The translations under genes and the position numbers were made by a program. DNA of 64,000 bases from Allobosea sp. 47.2.35. GTDB taxonomy: Bacteria; Pseudomonadota; Alphaproteobacteria; Rhizobiales; Beijerinckiaceae. Where the stretch lies: positions 83,804 to 147,803 of the forward strand of contig NZ_JANLGI010000015.1 of assembly GCF_024655635.1 (NCBI RefSeq), read 5' to 3'. Under the pieces are notes generated by a model. That model did no database searches and was not told where the DNA came from. It saw only the letters and a list, made by a program, of their open reading frames with translations. Positions 33,584-42,595 of the stretch are shown here, piece by piece (the stretch's first letter is position 1; each line of letters begins with the position of its first letter).

Positions 33584-34510
33584 GTGAAGGCGGAAGGGCA
33601 ATTCGGCGCGGTGCTCATCGCAGGTCCGACCGCGAGCGGCAAGTCCGCGCTGGCGATCGAGATCGCGCGCCGCACCGGCGGGACCGTCGTCAATACCGAT
33701 TCCATGCAGGTCTACGCCGATCTGCGCGTCCTGTCGGCCCGGCCGAGCGAGGCGGAAGAGGAGATGGTTCCGCATCGCCTCTACGGGCATGTCGATGGAG
33801 CGGTGAACTATTCGGCGATGCGCTATGCCGCCGATGTGACATCACTGTTGGCGGAGCTGCGCGTGAGCGGCTCGCTGCCGATCCTGGTCGGAGGCACCGG
33901 GCTCTATTTCAAGGCCGTCACCGAAGGCTTCTCGGCGATGCCGCCCGTGCCGGAGGAGGTGCGAGCCGCTTTCCGTGCCGATGCCGAGGGGCGCGAGACG
34001 GCCGCGCTTCATGGCGAGCTCGCCGCTTGCGATCCGGCGATGGCTGGGCGGTTGCGCCCCAGCGACCGGATGCGGATCATGCGGGCGCTGGAGGTTTTCC
34101 AGGCGACGGGGCGCTCGCTGGCGAGCTTCCAGGGCGAGCGCGAGCCGGGGCCGCTGGGCGATGTGCCGACGCTGCGGCTGTTCGTTCATCCCGAGCGCGA
34201 GGCGGTCCGAGAGCGGATCGACCGGCGCTTCGAGGCGATGATGGGCGAAGGCGCGCTCGACGAGGTTGTGCGGTTGAAGCAGCGCGGGCTCGATCCGCTC
34301 CTGCCGATCATGCGCGCCCATGGCGTGCCGGGCCTGATCGCCCATCTCGACGGCGCGATCACGCTGGAGGAGGCGGTCGGGCGGGGCCAGGCCGATACGC
34401 GCGCCTATGCCAAGCGGCAGGTGACGTGGTTCCGTCATCAGATGGAAGGGTGGGAAGCCGTCGCGCCGGAGGCTGCGCTGGAACTGGCCGTGCGGCGTCT
34501 CGGGCTCTGA
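33584..34510 (+). CDS. miaA: tRNA dimethylallyltransferase MiaA
   Basis: Adds a dimethylallyl group to A37 of tRNAs reading UNN codons. 308 aa. P-loop GPTASGKS (about 14-21), [31 protein letters not shown], and [13 protein letters not shown] near the C-terminus. GTG start with AGGA upstream; an in-frame GTG at 33572 would leave no gap to serB at all. Either way both promoters must lie inside the opposite gene. Confidence 0.95.
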   Translation: MKAEGQFGAVLIAGPTASGKSALAIEIARRTGGTVVNTDSMQVYADLRVLSARPSEAEEEMVPHRLYGHVDGAVNYSAMRYAADVTSLLAELRVSGSLPILVGGTGLYFKAVTEGFSAMPPVPEEVRAAFRADAEGRETAALHGELAACDPAMAGRLRPSDRMRIMRALEVFQATGRSLASFQGEREPGPLGDVPTLRLFVHPEREAVRERIDRRFEAMMGEGALDEVVRLKQRGLDPLLPIMRAHGVPGLIAHLDGAITLEEAVGRGQADTRAYAKRQVTWFRHQMEGWEAVAPEAALELAVRRLGL

Positions 34511-34513
34511 GCC

Positions 34514-35977
34514 TCAGGCCGCTTCGGCGACGGGAGCGGGATCGGCGAGGCCGAGCCGGTTGCGGCCCTCGTTCTTGGCGCGATAGAGCGCCTGATCGGC
34601 GCGGGCGGTCAGCGATGCCAGCGTTTCGCCGGGGTGAAGCGCGGCGATGCCGAGGCTCGCAGTCACCTTGAGCGCCAGGGTTTCGGAGACCGGCATGGAG
34701 CGGGTGAGCAGGGCGTCCTGAATCTGGCGGGCGCTTGCCGCGGCGGCAGCCAGGTCGCAGCCTTGCAGCAGGATGCCGAACTCCTCGCCGCCGAAGCGGC
34801 CGACGAGGTTGCGCTCGTTGCGGAACTGGCCGAGCAGCAGATCGGCGAAGGCGCGGATCACCGCATCCCCGGCCGGGTGCCCATAGGTGTCGTTGACCTG
34901 CTTGAAATGGTCGAGGTCGACGATGATGAGGGCGATGTCGGTGCTGTCCGCCTCGCTCGCCGCGATCGCGGCATTGGCCTTGTCGGTGAAGGAGCGGCGA
35001 TTGAGCAGCGCCGTCAATGGGTCCGTCTCCGCCAGGCGGCGCAGTTCCTTCTCGCGCTCCTCGCGCAGGCCGATTTCCTCGGACAGCGCGCGGCGGGTCG
35101 CGCGTTCGCGGCCGATCTCCAGCGCCAGCGTCGCGGCGCGCATCTGCAAGGTCTGGTTGGCGACCGTCAGGTCGGTGATGTCCGTGAGAGTGAGAAGGAG
35201 CCCGTCACCGAGCGGGGCGATTGCGACCCTGAGCCAGGTCGTGGCGTCTTCGTGCGTGAAGGAAACCTCGAGCGTGTCGGCGCGCTGCAGGTCAATGGCA
35301 TAGAGGCAGCGACGCCAGACCGATGGATCGGATAGGAAGGGCAGGCTCTCACGGCCATCGGTGTCGAGCAGGTCGTTTTCCGGGCGCCCGCTCAGTTCGG
35401 CAGCGCGCCGGTTCGCGGTGACAACGACGGCCTGCTCGATCTGGCCGGCCGCATCGCGGATGGCGCGCAAGGCGACGATGCCGCTGGGGGAGGAGTCCAG
35501 CACGGCATTGAGCAGGTCCTCGCGGAACTGCAGCGGGCGGCTGAAGGCGATGATGAAGCGGCGGCCGTCGCGGGTCGTGGTGGGCAGGACCAGGCGCTCC
35601 CAGAGGGCGACGCGTACCGTCTGGGTCGAGCGATGCACGGTGTAGAGCGGGCGGTCCTCAGCCAGGGCCTGGTCGAAGCTGTCGATCGAAAAGCGGGCGA
35701 CGTGCTCGCGCATGCCCGAGAGGCGCTTGCCGAGGCGGCTGGCGCCGGAATAGCGGATGATCTCGCGCCCGAAATGCAGCCAGCGATAGTCGCCGTCGCC
35801 GGTGGGCTCCAGGATCATCAGGTCCTCGCCGAATTCCGGCAGCAGCGCGGCGGCGAGTTTCTCGTAGCCGACGACCCCGCCGTCCTGACGATGAAGCGCG
35901 AAGCGGTTCAGAATCCGCGCGATCTCCGGGGCGTGGCCGCGGGCCGCGATATTCTCGGTGTGGACCTCGTAGTACAT
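34514..35977 (-). CDS. PAS-containing diguanylate cyclase (GGDEF domain)
   Basis: 487 aa, soluble. An N-terminal region without a clear family (1-160), a PAS-like sensor (about 160-285, SSPSGIVALRAIRDAAG onwards), a helical linker (about 290-325) and a C-terminal GGDEF domain with DPLTALLNRRSF, DLDHFKQVNDTYGH and active-site GGEEF. Synthesises cyclic di-GMP; no EAL domain. An RxxD inhibitory site is not obvious. It ends three bases after miaA on the opposite strand. Confidence 0.92.
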   Translation of the reverse strand: MYYEVHTENIAARGHAPEIARILNRFALHRQDGGVVGYEKLAAALLPEFGEDLMILEPTGDGDYRWLHFGREIIRYSGASRLGKRLSGMREHVARFSIDSFDQALAEDRPLYTVHRSTQTVRVALWERLVLPTTTRDGRRFIIAFSRPLQFREDLLNAVLDSSPSGIVALRAIRDAAGQIEQAVVVTANRRAAELSGRPENDLLDTDGRESLPFLSDPSVWRRCLYAIDLQRADTLEVSFTHEDATTWLRVAIAPLGDGLLLTLTDITDLTVANQTLQMRAATLALEIGRERATRRALSEEIGLREEREKELRRLAETDPLTALLNRRSFTDKANAAIAASEADSTDIALIIVDLDHFKQVNDTYGHPAGDAVIRAFADLLLGQFRNERNLVGRFGGEEFGILLQGCDLAAAAASARQIQDALLTRSMPVSETLALKVTASLGIAALHPGETLASLTARADQALYRAKNEGRNRLGLADPAPVAEAA

Positions 35978-36091
35978 ATCCGTCCCGGTTCGAGCGGGGA
36001 GAACCTAGCGCCGACGGATTGAGAAAGTGTTCCCTTGCGGCATGGCATTTTCAGGACTCGTCGGAAGTGCCGATCCACACACATGTTAACG

Positions 36092-36119
36092 CTTGACCGG
36101 CTGCGCGGCCTCCGTTAGC
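36092..36119 (+). promoter_or_regulatory. Candidate promoter of the ilvB leader
   Basis: CTTGACC (-35-like, 36092-36098) and GTTAGC (-10-like, 36114-36119), 15 bp apart, lie about 25 bp upstream of the leader peptide. The spacing is short, so the assignment is tentative. Confidence 0.4.
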
Positions 36120-36143
36120 GTTCGGCAACTTTCGTCAAGGAAC

Positions 36144-36188
36144 ATGTGCGCAATGCGCAAGCTTATTCTCGTAGAGGTGCGCTGGTAG
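36144..36188 (+). CDS. ilvB leader peptide
   Basis: 14 codons reading MCAMRKLILVEVRW then TAG, or 11 codons if the second ATG (36153) is used. AAGGA precedes the first ATG. The run Leu-Ile-Leu-Val, plus another Val, gives codons for all three branched-chain amino acids just before the attenuator. This is the standard logic of ribosome-mediated attenuation. Confidence 0.85.
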   Translation: MCAMRKLILVEVRW

Positions 36189-36256
36189 GGGCCGGTTTTC
36201 GAACCGGGCGTCCCCGACGCCAGCGCACGCCCAGGCCCCTCCGAGGGCCTTTTTTA
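36177..36256 (+). promoter_or_regulatory. Transcription attenuator upstream of ilvB
   Basis: Competing structures are visible. Pause/protector stem: GTGCGCTGG (36177-36185) with CCAGCGCAC (36220-36228), enclosing CCGGTT-TTCG-AACCGG (36192-36207). Antiterminator: AGGGGCC (36187-36193) with GGCCCCT (36234-36240). Terminator: AGGCCC (36233-36238) with GGGCCT (36245-36250), followed by six T. Ribosome stalling at the leader's Ile/Leu/Val codons would free the antiterminator strand and let ilvB be read. Confidence 0.85.
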
Positions 36257-36303
36257 TTGCCCGCATTCCAGACAGACAAAAAGACCAGCCGCAGGAGAGC
36301 GTA

Positions 36304-38067
36304 ATGAGCGAGATGATGACCGGCGCCGAGATGGTCGTCCGCGCGCTTCAGGATCAAGGTGTCGAGCACCTGTTCGGTTATCCGGGCGGCGCCGTACTTC
36401 CGATCTACGACGCCATTTTCCAACAGGATAAGGTCAAGCACGTCCTCGTCCGCCACGAGCAGGGCGCGGTCCACGCCGCCGAGGGCTATGCCCGCTCCGG
36501 CGCCGGCAAGGTCGGCTGCGTTCTCGTCACCTCCGGCCCCGGCGCGACCAATGCGGTCACGGGTCTGACCGACGCGCTGCTCGACTCGATCCCGCTCGTC
36601 GTCATCACCGGCCAGGTCCCGACGCATCTGATCGGCTCGGACGCCTTCCAGGAATGCGACACGGTCGGCATCACCCGCTCCTGCACCAAGCACAACTATC
36701 TGGTGAAGAGCATCCACGACCTGCCGCGCATCCTGCACGAGGCGTTCTATGTCGCCGCCAACGGCCGCCCGGGCCCGGTCGTGATCGACATCCCGAAGGA
36801 CATCCAGTTCGCGTCGGGCGCCTATAGCCGTCCGCGCGACAACCAGCACAAGACCTATCGCCCGGTGGTCAAGGGCGACCTGAACAAGATCAAGGCGGCG
36901 GTCGAGCTGATCGCCGGAGCCAAGCGCCCGGTCTTCTACACCGGCGGCGGCGTGATCAATTCCGGCCCGCATGCCTCGGTGCTGCTGCGCGAACTGGCGC
37001 GGTTGACCGGCTTCCCGGTCACCTCGACGCTGATGGGGCTCGGCGCCTTCCCGGCCGCCGACAAGCAGTGGCTCGGCATGCTCGGCATGCACGGCACCTA
37101 CGAGGCGAACCTCGCGATGCATGACTGCGACGTCATGATCAATATCGGCGCGCGCTTCGACGACCGCATCACCGGGCGCATCGACGGCTTCTCGCCGCGC
37201 TCGAAGAAGATCCATATCGATATCGACCCGTCCTCGATCAACAAGACGGTCAAGGTCGATATCGGCATCGTCGGCGATTGCGCCCATGTGCTGGAGGACA
37301 TGGTCCGGATCTGGCGCGAGAGCAGCCCGCAGGTCGACAAGACCGCGCTTGCCGCCTGGTGGACGCAGATCGACGGCTGGCGCGGCCGCAAGAGCCTCGC
37401 CTACAAGAACTCGGACACGATCATCAAGCCGCAATATGCGCTGGAGCGCCTGCACGCTCTGACCAAGGATCGCGATACCTACATCACGACCGAAGTCGGC
37501 CAGCACCAGATGTGGGCGGCGCAGTATCTGCAGTTCCAGGAGCCCAACCGCTGGATGACCTCGGGCGGCCTCGGCACGATGGGCTACGGCCTGCCGGCGG
37601 CCATCGGCGTGCAGATGAAGCACCCCAAGGCGCTCGTCATCGACGTTGCCGGCGAGGCCTCGATCCTGATGAACATGCAGGAGATGTCGACGGCGGTGCA
37701 GTATCGGCTGCCGGTGAAGATCTTCATCCTCAACAACGAGTACATGGGCATGGTGCGCCAGTGGCAGGAATTGCTGCATGGCGGGCGCTATTCGGAAAGC
37801 TATTCGCAGTCCCTGCCGGACTTCGTGAAGCTGGCCGAGGCCTATGGCGGCCACGGCATCCGCTGCTCCGACCCGGCCAAGCTCGACGCCGCGATCATGG
37901 AGATGATCGAGACGCCCGGCCCGGTGATCTTCGACTGCCTCGTCGCCAAGGAAGAGAACTGCTTCCCGATGATCCCGTCGGGCAAGGCCCATAACGAGAT
38001 GATCCTGCCCGATTTCGAGGGCGATACCGGCGAGATCATCGACGCCAAGGGCAAGCAGCTCGTCTGA
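36304..38067 (+). CDS. ilvB: Acetolactate synthase large subunit
   Basis: ThDP enzyme that forms acetolactate and acetohydroxybutyrate, the first common step of Val/Leu/Ile synthesis. 587 aa. FGYPGGAVLPIYD, the catalytic Glu in VRHEQGAVHAAEGYAR, VTSGPGATN, FAD-region GARFDDRITG, and the C-terminal ThDP motif DVAGEASILMNMQE...ILNNEY. The usual Gly-Asp of that motif is Gly-Glu here (GAG codon). AGGAGA precedes the ATG. Regulated by the attenuator just upstream; the small subunit ilvN is 1.6 kb downstream, beyond two unrelated genes. Confidence 0.96.
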   Translation: MSEMMTGAEMVVRALQDQGVEHLFGYPGGAVLPIYDAIFQQDKVKHVLVRHEQGAVHAAEGYARSGAGKVGCVLVTSGPGATNAVTGLTDALLDSIPLVVITGQVPTHLIGSDAFQECDTVGITRSCTKHNYLVKSIHDLPRILHEAFYVAANGRPGPVVIDIPKDIQFASGAYSRPRDNQHKTYRPVVKGDLNKIKAAVELIAGAKRPVFYTGGGVINSGPHASVLLRELARLTGFPVTSTLMGLGAFPAADKQWLGMLGMHGTYEANLAMHDCDVMINIGARFDDRITGRIDGFSPRSKKIHIDIDPSSINKTVKVDIGIVGDCAHVLEDMVRIWRESSPQVDKTALAAWWTQIDGWRGRKSLAYKNSDTIIKPQYALERLHALTKDRDTYITTEVGQHQMWAAQYLQFQEPNRWMTSGGLGTMGYGLPAAIGVQMKHPKALVIDVAGEASILMNMQEMSTAVQYRLPVKIFILNNEYMGMVRQWQELLHGGRYSESYSQSLPDFVKLAEAYGGHGIRCSDPAKLDAAIMEMIETPGPVIFDCLVAKEENCFPMIPSGKAHNEMILPDFEGDTGEIIDAKGKQLV

Positions 38068-38084
38068 GGTCGAATCCTGTAGCC

Positions 38085-38185
38085 GTCATCCCGGACAAGC
38101 CGCGCGAGCGGCGCCGATCCGGGATCCATTCCTGAACCGTTCCGGAATGGATCCCGGGTCTCCGCGCCGCTGCGCCCGGGATGAC
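38085..38185. repeat. Large intergenic palindrome
   Basis: GTCATCCCGG... at 38085 pairs with ...CCGGGATGAC ending at 38185, with an inner stem GGATCCATTCC/GGAATGGATCC. A roughly 100-bp imperfect hairpin of the type spread through Hyphomicrobiales genomes. Confidence 0.8.
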
Positions 38186-38208
38186 CCTGAGAAATGGGCT
38201 AGGACACC

Positions 38209-38919
38209 ATGGCCACCATCGGTCTGATCGGCGGGATGAGCTGGGAGTCGACCGCGGTCTATTACCGGCTCCTCAACGAGGGCGTGCGTGCGCGCTCGGG
38301 CGGTTTGCATTCGGCCGATGTGCTGCTGCATTCGGTCGATTTCGCCCCCATCGCCGAAATGCAGGCAAAGGGTGACTGGGCCGCGGCCGGTGCTGCGCTG
38401 GCCGCGAGCGCGCGCCGCCTCGAACAGGGCGGGGCCTCCTGCCTCGTGCTCTGCACCAACACCATGCACAAGGTCGCGGACCAGATCATCGCCGCTACCA
38501 AGCTGCCCTTCCTGCATCTCGCCGACGTGACGGCGCGGGCGGTTCTGGCGTCTCCGTCACGCCGGCCGCTTCTGCTGGCGACGCGCTTCACGATGGAGCA
38601 GGGCTTCTACCGCGACCGACTCAGGGCCTTCGGGGTGGAGGCGCTGGTGCCGGCCGCCCAGGAGCGCGACGACGTCCACCGCATCATCTACGAGGAATTG
38701 TGCCGGGGACGGATCGAGCCGGCCTCGCGCGAGCGTTATCGTGCCATAATTGCACGCGCTGCCAGGGAGGAGGGCGCTGACGGCGTCATCCTCGGCTGCA
38801 CCGAGATCGGCCTCCTGCTCTCGCAGGGCGATGTTGCCGTGCCGGTGTTCGACACGACGGCCTTGCATGTCGCGGCGGCGCTCGATTTCGTCGATGAGTG
38901 GGAGGCTGCCGCGGCATGA
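38209..38919 (+). CDS. Aspartate/glutamate racemase family protein
   Basis: 236 aa, PLP-independent racemase fold (YgeA-like). Two catalytic cysteines: C82 in LCTNTMH and the one in ILGCTEIGLL near residue 195. N-terminal IGLIGGMSWEST is the usual signature. It may interconvert D/L-aspartate or broad amino acids. A GST gene overlaps its stop by four bases. Confidence 0.9.
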   Translation: MATIGLIGGMSWESTAVYYRLLNEGVRARSGGLHSADVLLHSVDFAPIAEMQAKGDWAAAGAALAASARRLEQGGASCLVLCTNTMHKVADQIIAATKLPFLHLADVTARAVLASPSRRPLLLATRFTMEQGFYRDRLRAFGVEALVPAAQERDDVHRIIYEELCRGRIEPASRERYRAIIARAAREEGADGVILGCTEIGLLLSQGDVAVPVFDTTALHVAAALDFVDEWEAAAA

Positions 38920-39599
38920 AGCTTCTGATCGGTAACAAATGCTATTCGTCCTGGTCGCTTCGGGCCTGGCTCCTGATGCGCGTGGCTGGCATCGCCTTCA
39001 CCGAGCAGCTCGTCCCGCTCGACGAGCCCGGTTTCAAGGAGACCGTCTTCGCCGCGGCGCCCGGCAGCGGCGGCACGTTGCCGATGGTGGTCGATGGCGA
39101 TGTCGCCGTCTGGGAGACGCTGGCGATCTGCGAATATCTGCATGACACGCATCCGCAGGCCGGGATCTGGCCGCGCGATGTTGCGGCGCGAGCGCATGCG
39201 CGGGCCGTCTCCAGCGAGATGCATGCCGGTTTCATGGCGCTGCGCAGTACCTGCCCGATGAATCTGGGCAAGCGCTTCGCCACCCGCGATCGCGGCCCCG
39301 GCGTCGCTCGCGACGTCGAACGGCTGACCGCGCTGTGGCGGCAGGCGCGCGAGCGCTTCGGCGCCGGCGGGCCCTTCCTCTATGGCGCCTTCTCGGCGGC
39401 GGATGCGATGTTCGCGCCGGTCGTCACACGCTTCGATACCTATGGCATCGCGGTCGATCCGGTCTCCCAGGACTACATGCGCGCGATCCTCGCGCTGCCT
39501 GCCTATCGCGAGTGGCTCGCTGCTGCGCTCGTAGAACCCTGGATCGTCGCGCAGGACGAGGTGGACGAACCCGCCCTCGTCGATCTCCGCCACAGCTGA
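38916..39599 (+). CDS. Glutathione S-transferase family protein
   Basis: 227 aa. Thioredoxin-like N-terminal domain (MKLLIGNKCYSSWSLRAWLLM, then GTLPMVVDGDVAVWETLAICEYLHD with the glutathione gamma-glutamyl site) and helical C-terminal domain (ADAMFAPVVTRFDTYGI). The SSWS motif fits the bacterial YfcF/zeta-like class. Its ATG overlaps the racemase stop; ilvN follows after 42 bp. Confidence 0.9.
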   Translation: MKLLIGNKCYSSWSLRAWLLMRVAGIAFTEQLVPLDEPGFKETVFAAAPGSGGTLPMVVDGDVAVWETLAICEYLHDTHPQAGIWPRDVAARAHARAVSSEMHAGFMALRSTCPMNLGKRFATRDRGPGVARDVERLTALWRQARERFGAGGPFLYGAFSAADAMFAPVVTRFDTYGIAVDPVSQDYMRAILALPAYREWLAAALVEPWIVAQDEVDEPALVDLRHS

Positions 39600-39641
39600 T
39601 CATTCCACTCTCTTCCGCTCCAACCCGCCTCACAGGTCGTC

Positions 39642-40184
39642 ATGTCGAAGCCCGCCACTCACTATCCGAATGCCCCGAAATCCCAGCCGGTCGCGCGCCA
39701 CACGCTGGCGGTGATCGTCGACAACGAACCGGGCGTTCTTGCCCGCATCGCCGGGCTGTTCTCGGGCCGCGGCTACAATATCGAGAGCCTCACCGTCTCC
39801 GAGACCGAGCATGAGAAGCATCTCTCGCGCATCACGGTCGTGACCTCCGGCACGGCCAGCGTCATCGACCAGATCAAGGCGCATCTCGACCGGCTCGTTC
39901 CCGTGCATCGCGTCGTCGACCTGACCGAGCAGGGCGAGGCGGTCGAGCGCGAGCTCGCGCTGGTCAAGGTCGTCGGCAAGGGCGATCACCGTGTCGAGGC
40001 GATGCGCCTCGCCTCCGCCTTCGGCGCGCGCGTGCTCGATGCCTCGCTGACCTCCTTCGTCTTCGAATTGACCGGCGCGACCGAGGAGATCGAGCGCTTC
40101 ATCAAGACGATGACGGCGGTCGGCCTGACCGAGGTCTCGCGCACCGGCATCGCCGCGATGAGCCGCGGCCCGGACTCGATGTGA
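39642..40184 (+). CDS. ilvN: Acetolactate synthase small (regulatory) subunit
   Basis: 180 aa. N-terminal ACT domain (LAVIVDNEPGVLARIAGLFSGRGYNIESLTVSETEHEKHLSRITVVT), which binds valine for feedback inhibition, and a C-terminal AHAS-specific domain (VEAMRLASAFGARVLDASLTSFVFELTGATEEIERFI). Completes the enzyme encoded by ilvB upstream. Possibly read from an internal promoter because a palindrome and two other genes intervene. Confidence 0.95.
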   Translation: MSKPATHYPNAPKSQPVARHTLAVIVDNEPGVLARIAGLFSGRGYNIESLTVSETEHEKHLSRITVVTSGTASVIDQIKAHLDRLVPVHRVVDLTEQGEAVERELALVKVVGKGDHRVEAMRLASAFGARVLDASLTSFVFELTGATEEIERFIKTMTAVGLTEVSRTGIAAMSRGPDSM

Positions 40185-40200
40185 CCACCGGCTCCTGCCG

Positions 40201-41451
40201 GTGACACGTCGCTACGAGATCGCGGTCGCCGGCTGTGGACCGGCGGGGCTCGCGGCTGCGCTTCTGCTGGAGCGCGCCGGGCACCGCGTCACGCTGGTCG
40301 AGCGTTTCGCGACGCCGCAGCCGCTCGGCTCCGGCCTGATCCTCCAGCCGACCGGGCTCGCCGTTTTGCGCGAACTCGGCCTTGCCGATGCGCTGATCGC
40401 GCGCGGCAGCCGGCTCGACCGGCTCTACGGGCTGGGAGCGACCACCGACTCCGTCGTGCTCGACGTGCGCTATGCGGCGCTCGGGCCCGATGCCTTCGGG
40501 CTCGGTATTCATCGCGGCAGCCTGTTCGAGGCGCTGTTCGCGGCGGTGACGGCAGGCGGCATCGCGGTCGAGATCGGCTGCGAGGTCGCGGATGTGGAGA
40601 CCGGTGGCGGCAACGTCTCGCTCCTCCTTGAGAATGGCCGGAGGCTCGGTCCCTTCGACCTTGCCATCGATGCCACGGGCGCGCGCTCGCCCTTGATCGG
40701 CCGGGCCTTTAGGCCGGTGCGGCAGCGCCCACTGGCCTATGGCGCGGTCTGGGCCAATGCGCCACTGGCGGAGGGGTTCGATCCTCACGCGCTGGAGCAG
40801 CGCTATTACAGGGCGAGCGTGATGGTCGGCGTGCTGCCGATCGGCCGGCGGCCGGAGGATGAGAGGCTGCTCGCCTCGTTCTTCTGGAGCCTGAAGCCGG
40901 CCGAGCACGCGCAATGGCAGGCGCGGGGACTCGATGCCTGGAAGGCCGATGTGCTCAGGCATTGGCCGCAGACGGCACCGATGCTGGAGACCATCACGTC
41001 ATCCGAGAAATTGCTGCTGGCCTCCTACCGACATCATGCCTTGCCGGTGCCGGCCGGGCGCGGGCTCGCCTTCATCGGCGATGCCGCGCATTCGACCAGC
41101 CCGCAGCTCGGGCAGGGCGCCAATATGGGCTTGCTTGATGCTTATGCGCTGGCCGTGGCGGTGAACGAGGCTGCCGATATTGCCGGCGCGTTGGAGCGTT
41201 ATGCGGAGCTGCGGCGCTTCCATGTCAGGCTTTATCAGGCGGCAAGCCGCCTGTTCACGCCCTTCTACCAGTCCGACAGCTACGTGCTGCCCTTGCTGCG
41301 CGACCGGCTCGTGCCGCCTCTGGCGCGGTTGCCGGGGATAGACCGGCAGCTGGCCCTGCTCGTCGCGGGGCTGTATGGCGATCCCTTGCGGGCCCTGAAA
41401 CTGGGACCGGCCTTCCCGACGAAGCCGGCATTTGCGAGCGTAAGGGCATGA
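40201..41451 (+). CDS. FAD-dependent monooxygenase (PHBH family)
   Basis: 416 aa flavoprotein hydroxylase. GxGxxG in VAGCGPAGLAAALLLERAGHRVTLVER, NAD(P)H-related DG-like stretch LAIDATGARS, and the second FAD motif GDAAHSTSPQLGQGANMGLLDA. Closest in shape to p-hydroxybenzoate hydroxylase-type or ubiquinone-ring hydroxylases, substrate unknown. GTG start 16 bp behind ilvN. The next small gene overlaps its stop. Confidence 0.88.
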   Translation: MTRRYEIAVAGCGPAGLAAALLLERAGHRVTLVERFATPQPLGSGLILQPTGLAVLRELGLADALIARGSRLDRLYGLGATTDSVVLDVRYAALGPDAFGLGIHRGSLFEALFAAVTAGGIAVEIGCEVADVETGGGNVSLLLENGRRLGPFDLAIDATGARSPLIGRAFRPVRQRPLAYGAVWANAPLAEGFDPHALEQRYYRASVMVGVLPIGRRPEDERLLASFFWSLKPAEHAQWQARGLDAWKADVLRHWPQTAPMLETITSSEKLLLASYRHHALPVPAGRGLAFIGDAAHSTSPQLGQGANMGLLDAYALAVAVNEAADIAGALERYAELRRFHVRLYQAASRLFTPFYQSDSYVLPLLRDRLVPPLARLPGIDRQLALLVAGLYGDPLRALKLGPAFPTKPAFASVRA

Positions 41452-41669
41452 CGACACCGAGCCTCGAACAGATCGCGTTGTTCCTCGGCATTGCCGGGCT
41501 TGCCTGCTTTGCCTGGCCGATCATGATGCGGCTTTCCGGCAAGGGGCAGGCCGAGCCGCTCGGCAGCGGCAAGAGCCTGCGCTCGCCCTTGTGGTGGACG
41601 GGCTTCCTGCTGACGATCGCGGCGATCTTCCTGCAGCGCATCGCGAGCCAGCAGGCCATGGGCGGCTGA
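41448..41669 (+). CDS. Small membrane protein, unknown
   Basis: 73 aa with two hydrophobic helices (about 8-26 and 49-65) separated by a short Lys/Gly/Ser-rich loop. ATG overlaps the monooxygenase stop by four bases, indicating co-translation. No family recognised. Confidence 0.75.
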   Translation: MTTPSLEQIALFLGIAGLACFAWPIMMRLSGKGQAEPLGSGKSLRSPLWWTGFLLTIAAIFLQRIASQQAMGG

Positions 41670-41740
41670 GCTGCCGCCTGAAGCATGCCGCCTTGCCTCG
41701 CGAGGCAGGGGCGCGCATGACTTGCTGAGGAGGGCGCCCG

Positions 41741-42487
41741 ATGTCGATCCAGCTCGAGGTCCGCAGCTATCGCGGCGGCGACCGGCATCATCACGATTTC
41801 AGCCAGATCCTGCTGCCGATGCAGGGCGCCATGCGGCTGGATGTCGAGGGGCGCCGGGGCGTCGTTTCCCACAACTGCGTCGCCCTGATCCCCCGGCATT
41901 GCGAGCACGGCTTCGAGCCGAGCAGCGATTGCAGCATGTTCATCCTCGATGTCGACATGGCGGGCCTGGGCAGCGAGGCGCAGCCGGCCTTGCTCAACAG
42001 CGCGGAGCCTTCGCTCCTGCCGATCGCGCCCTGGCTGTGGCGCATGTTCCGCCAGCTCGGCGCCGAAGTCGAAACCGGGGCCTGCCCGAGCGGGGCTGCC
42101 GCGCGCATGGCGATGACGGCGCTGCATCTGGTCGAGCCGGACGAGCGGCCGCAGCCCTGGTCGCGCGCGGAACAGCGCGTGCTGGATGTCGCCGATGCCG
42201 GACAGGGTACGGGCATCGCCCAGATGGCCCGGATGGCCGGGCTCGGGCAGAGCCAGTTCCATGCCCTGTTCAGAGCGACCATGGGCCGCTCGCCCAAGCA
42301 GTTGCAGCTCCAGCGCCTGTTCGAACGCGCGGCCGAGCGGCTGGCGACGACGGCCGCGCCGGTCTCGGAAATCGCCTATGATCTCGGCTACCAGAACGCG
42401 GCTTCCTTCAACCGGCAATTCAAGCGCCGCTTCGGCCTGACGCCGAGCGAGTTCCGCGCCGCGAACCGCGAGCCGGCAGGGGGCTGA
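41741..42487 (+). CDS. AraC family transcriptional regulator (cupin sensor)
   Basis: 248 aa. The N-terminal cupin-like sensor has HHHDFSQILLPMQGAMRLDVEGRRGVVSHNCVALIPRHCEH. The C-terminal double helix-turn-helix reads IAQMARMAGLGQSQFHALFRATMGRSPKQLQLQRLFERAAERL and VSEIAYDLGYQNAASFNRQFKRRFGLTPSEFR. GAGGAGGGCG precedes the ATG. It is followed, 108 bp later, by a HAD hydrolase gene it might control. Confidence 0.92.
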   Translation: MSIQLEVRSYRGGDRHHHDFSQILLPMQGAMRLDVEGRRGVVSHNCVALIPRHCEHGFEPSSDCSMFILDVDMAGLGSEAQPALLNSAEPSLLPIAPWLWRMFRQLGAEVETGACPSGAAARMAMTALHLVEPDERPQPWSRAEQRVLDVADAGQGTGIAQMARMAGLGQSQFHALFRATMGRSPKQLQLQRLFERAAERLATTAAPVSEIAYDLGYQNAASFNRQFKRRFGLTPSEFRAANREPAGG

Positions 42488-42595
42488 GCTCGGCATCGCA
42501 GTTTCGGTCAAGCCGTTCGGAGTTTTGCCTCATCACGGCCGTGCCGACGCTTGCTAGCTTGAGCGCTCGCGATGACCGCTTGAGGAGAGCCGGCG

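Noticed and set aside
33556..34671. Alternative plus-strand frame overlapping miaA
   Set aside because: Different frame, Arg/Gly-rich, no motifs; MiaA motifs are all in the other frame.
36163..37992. A 609-codon minus-strand frame opposite ilvB
   Set aside because: Antisense shadow of a high-GC gene; composition is Arg/Asp/Gly-rich and no family is recognisable. ilvB is certain.
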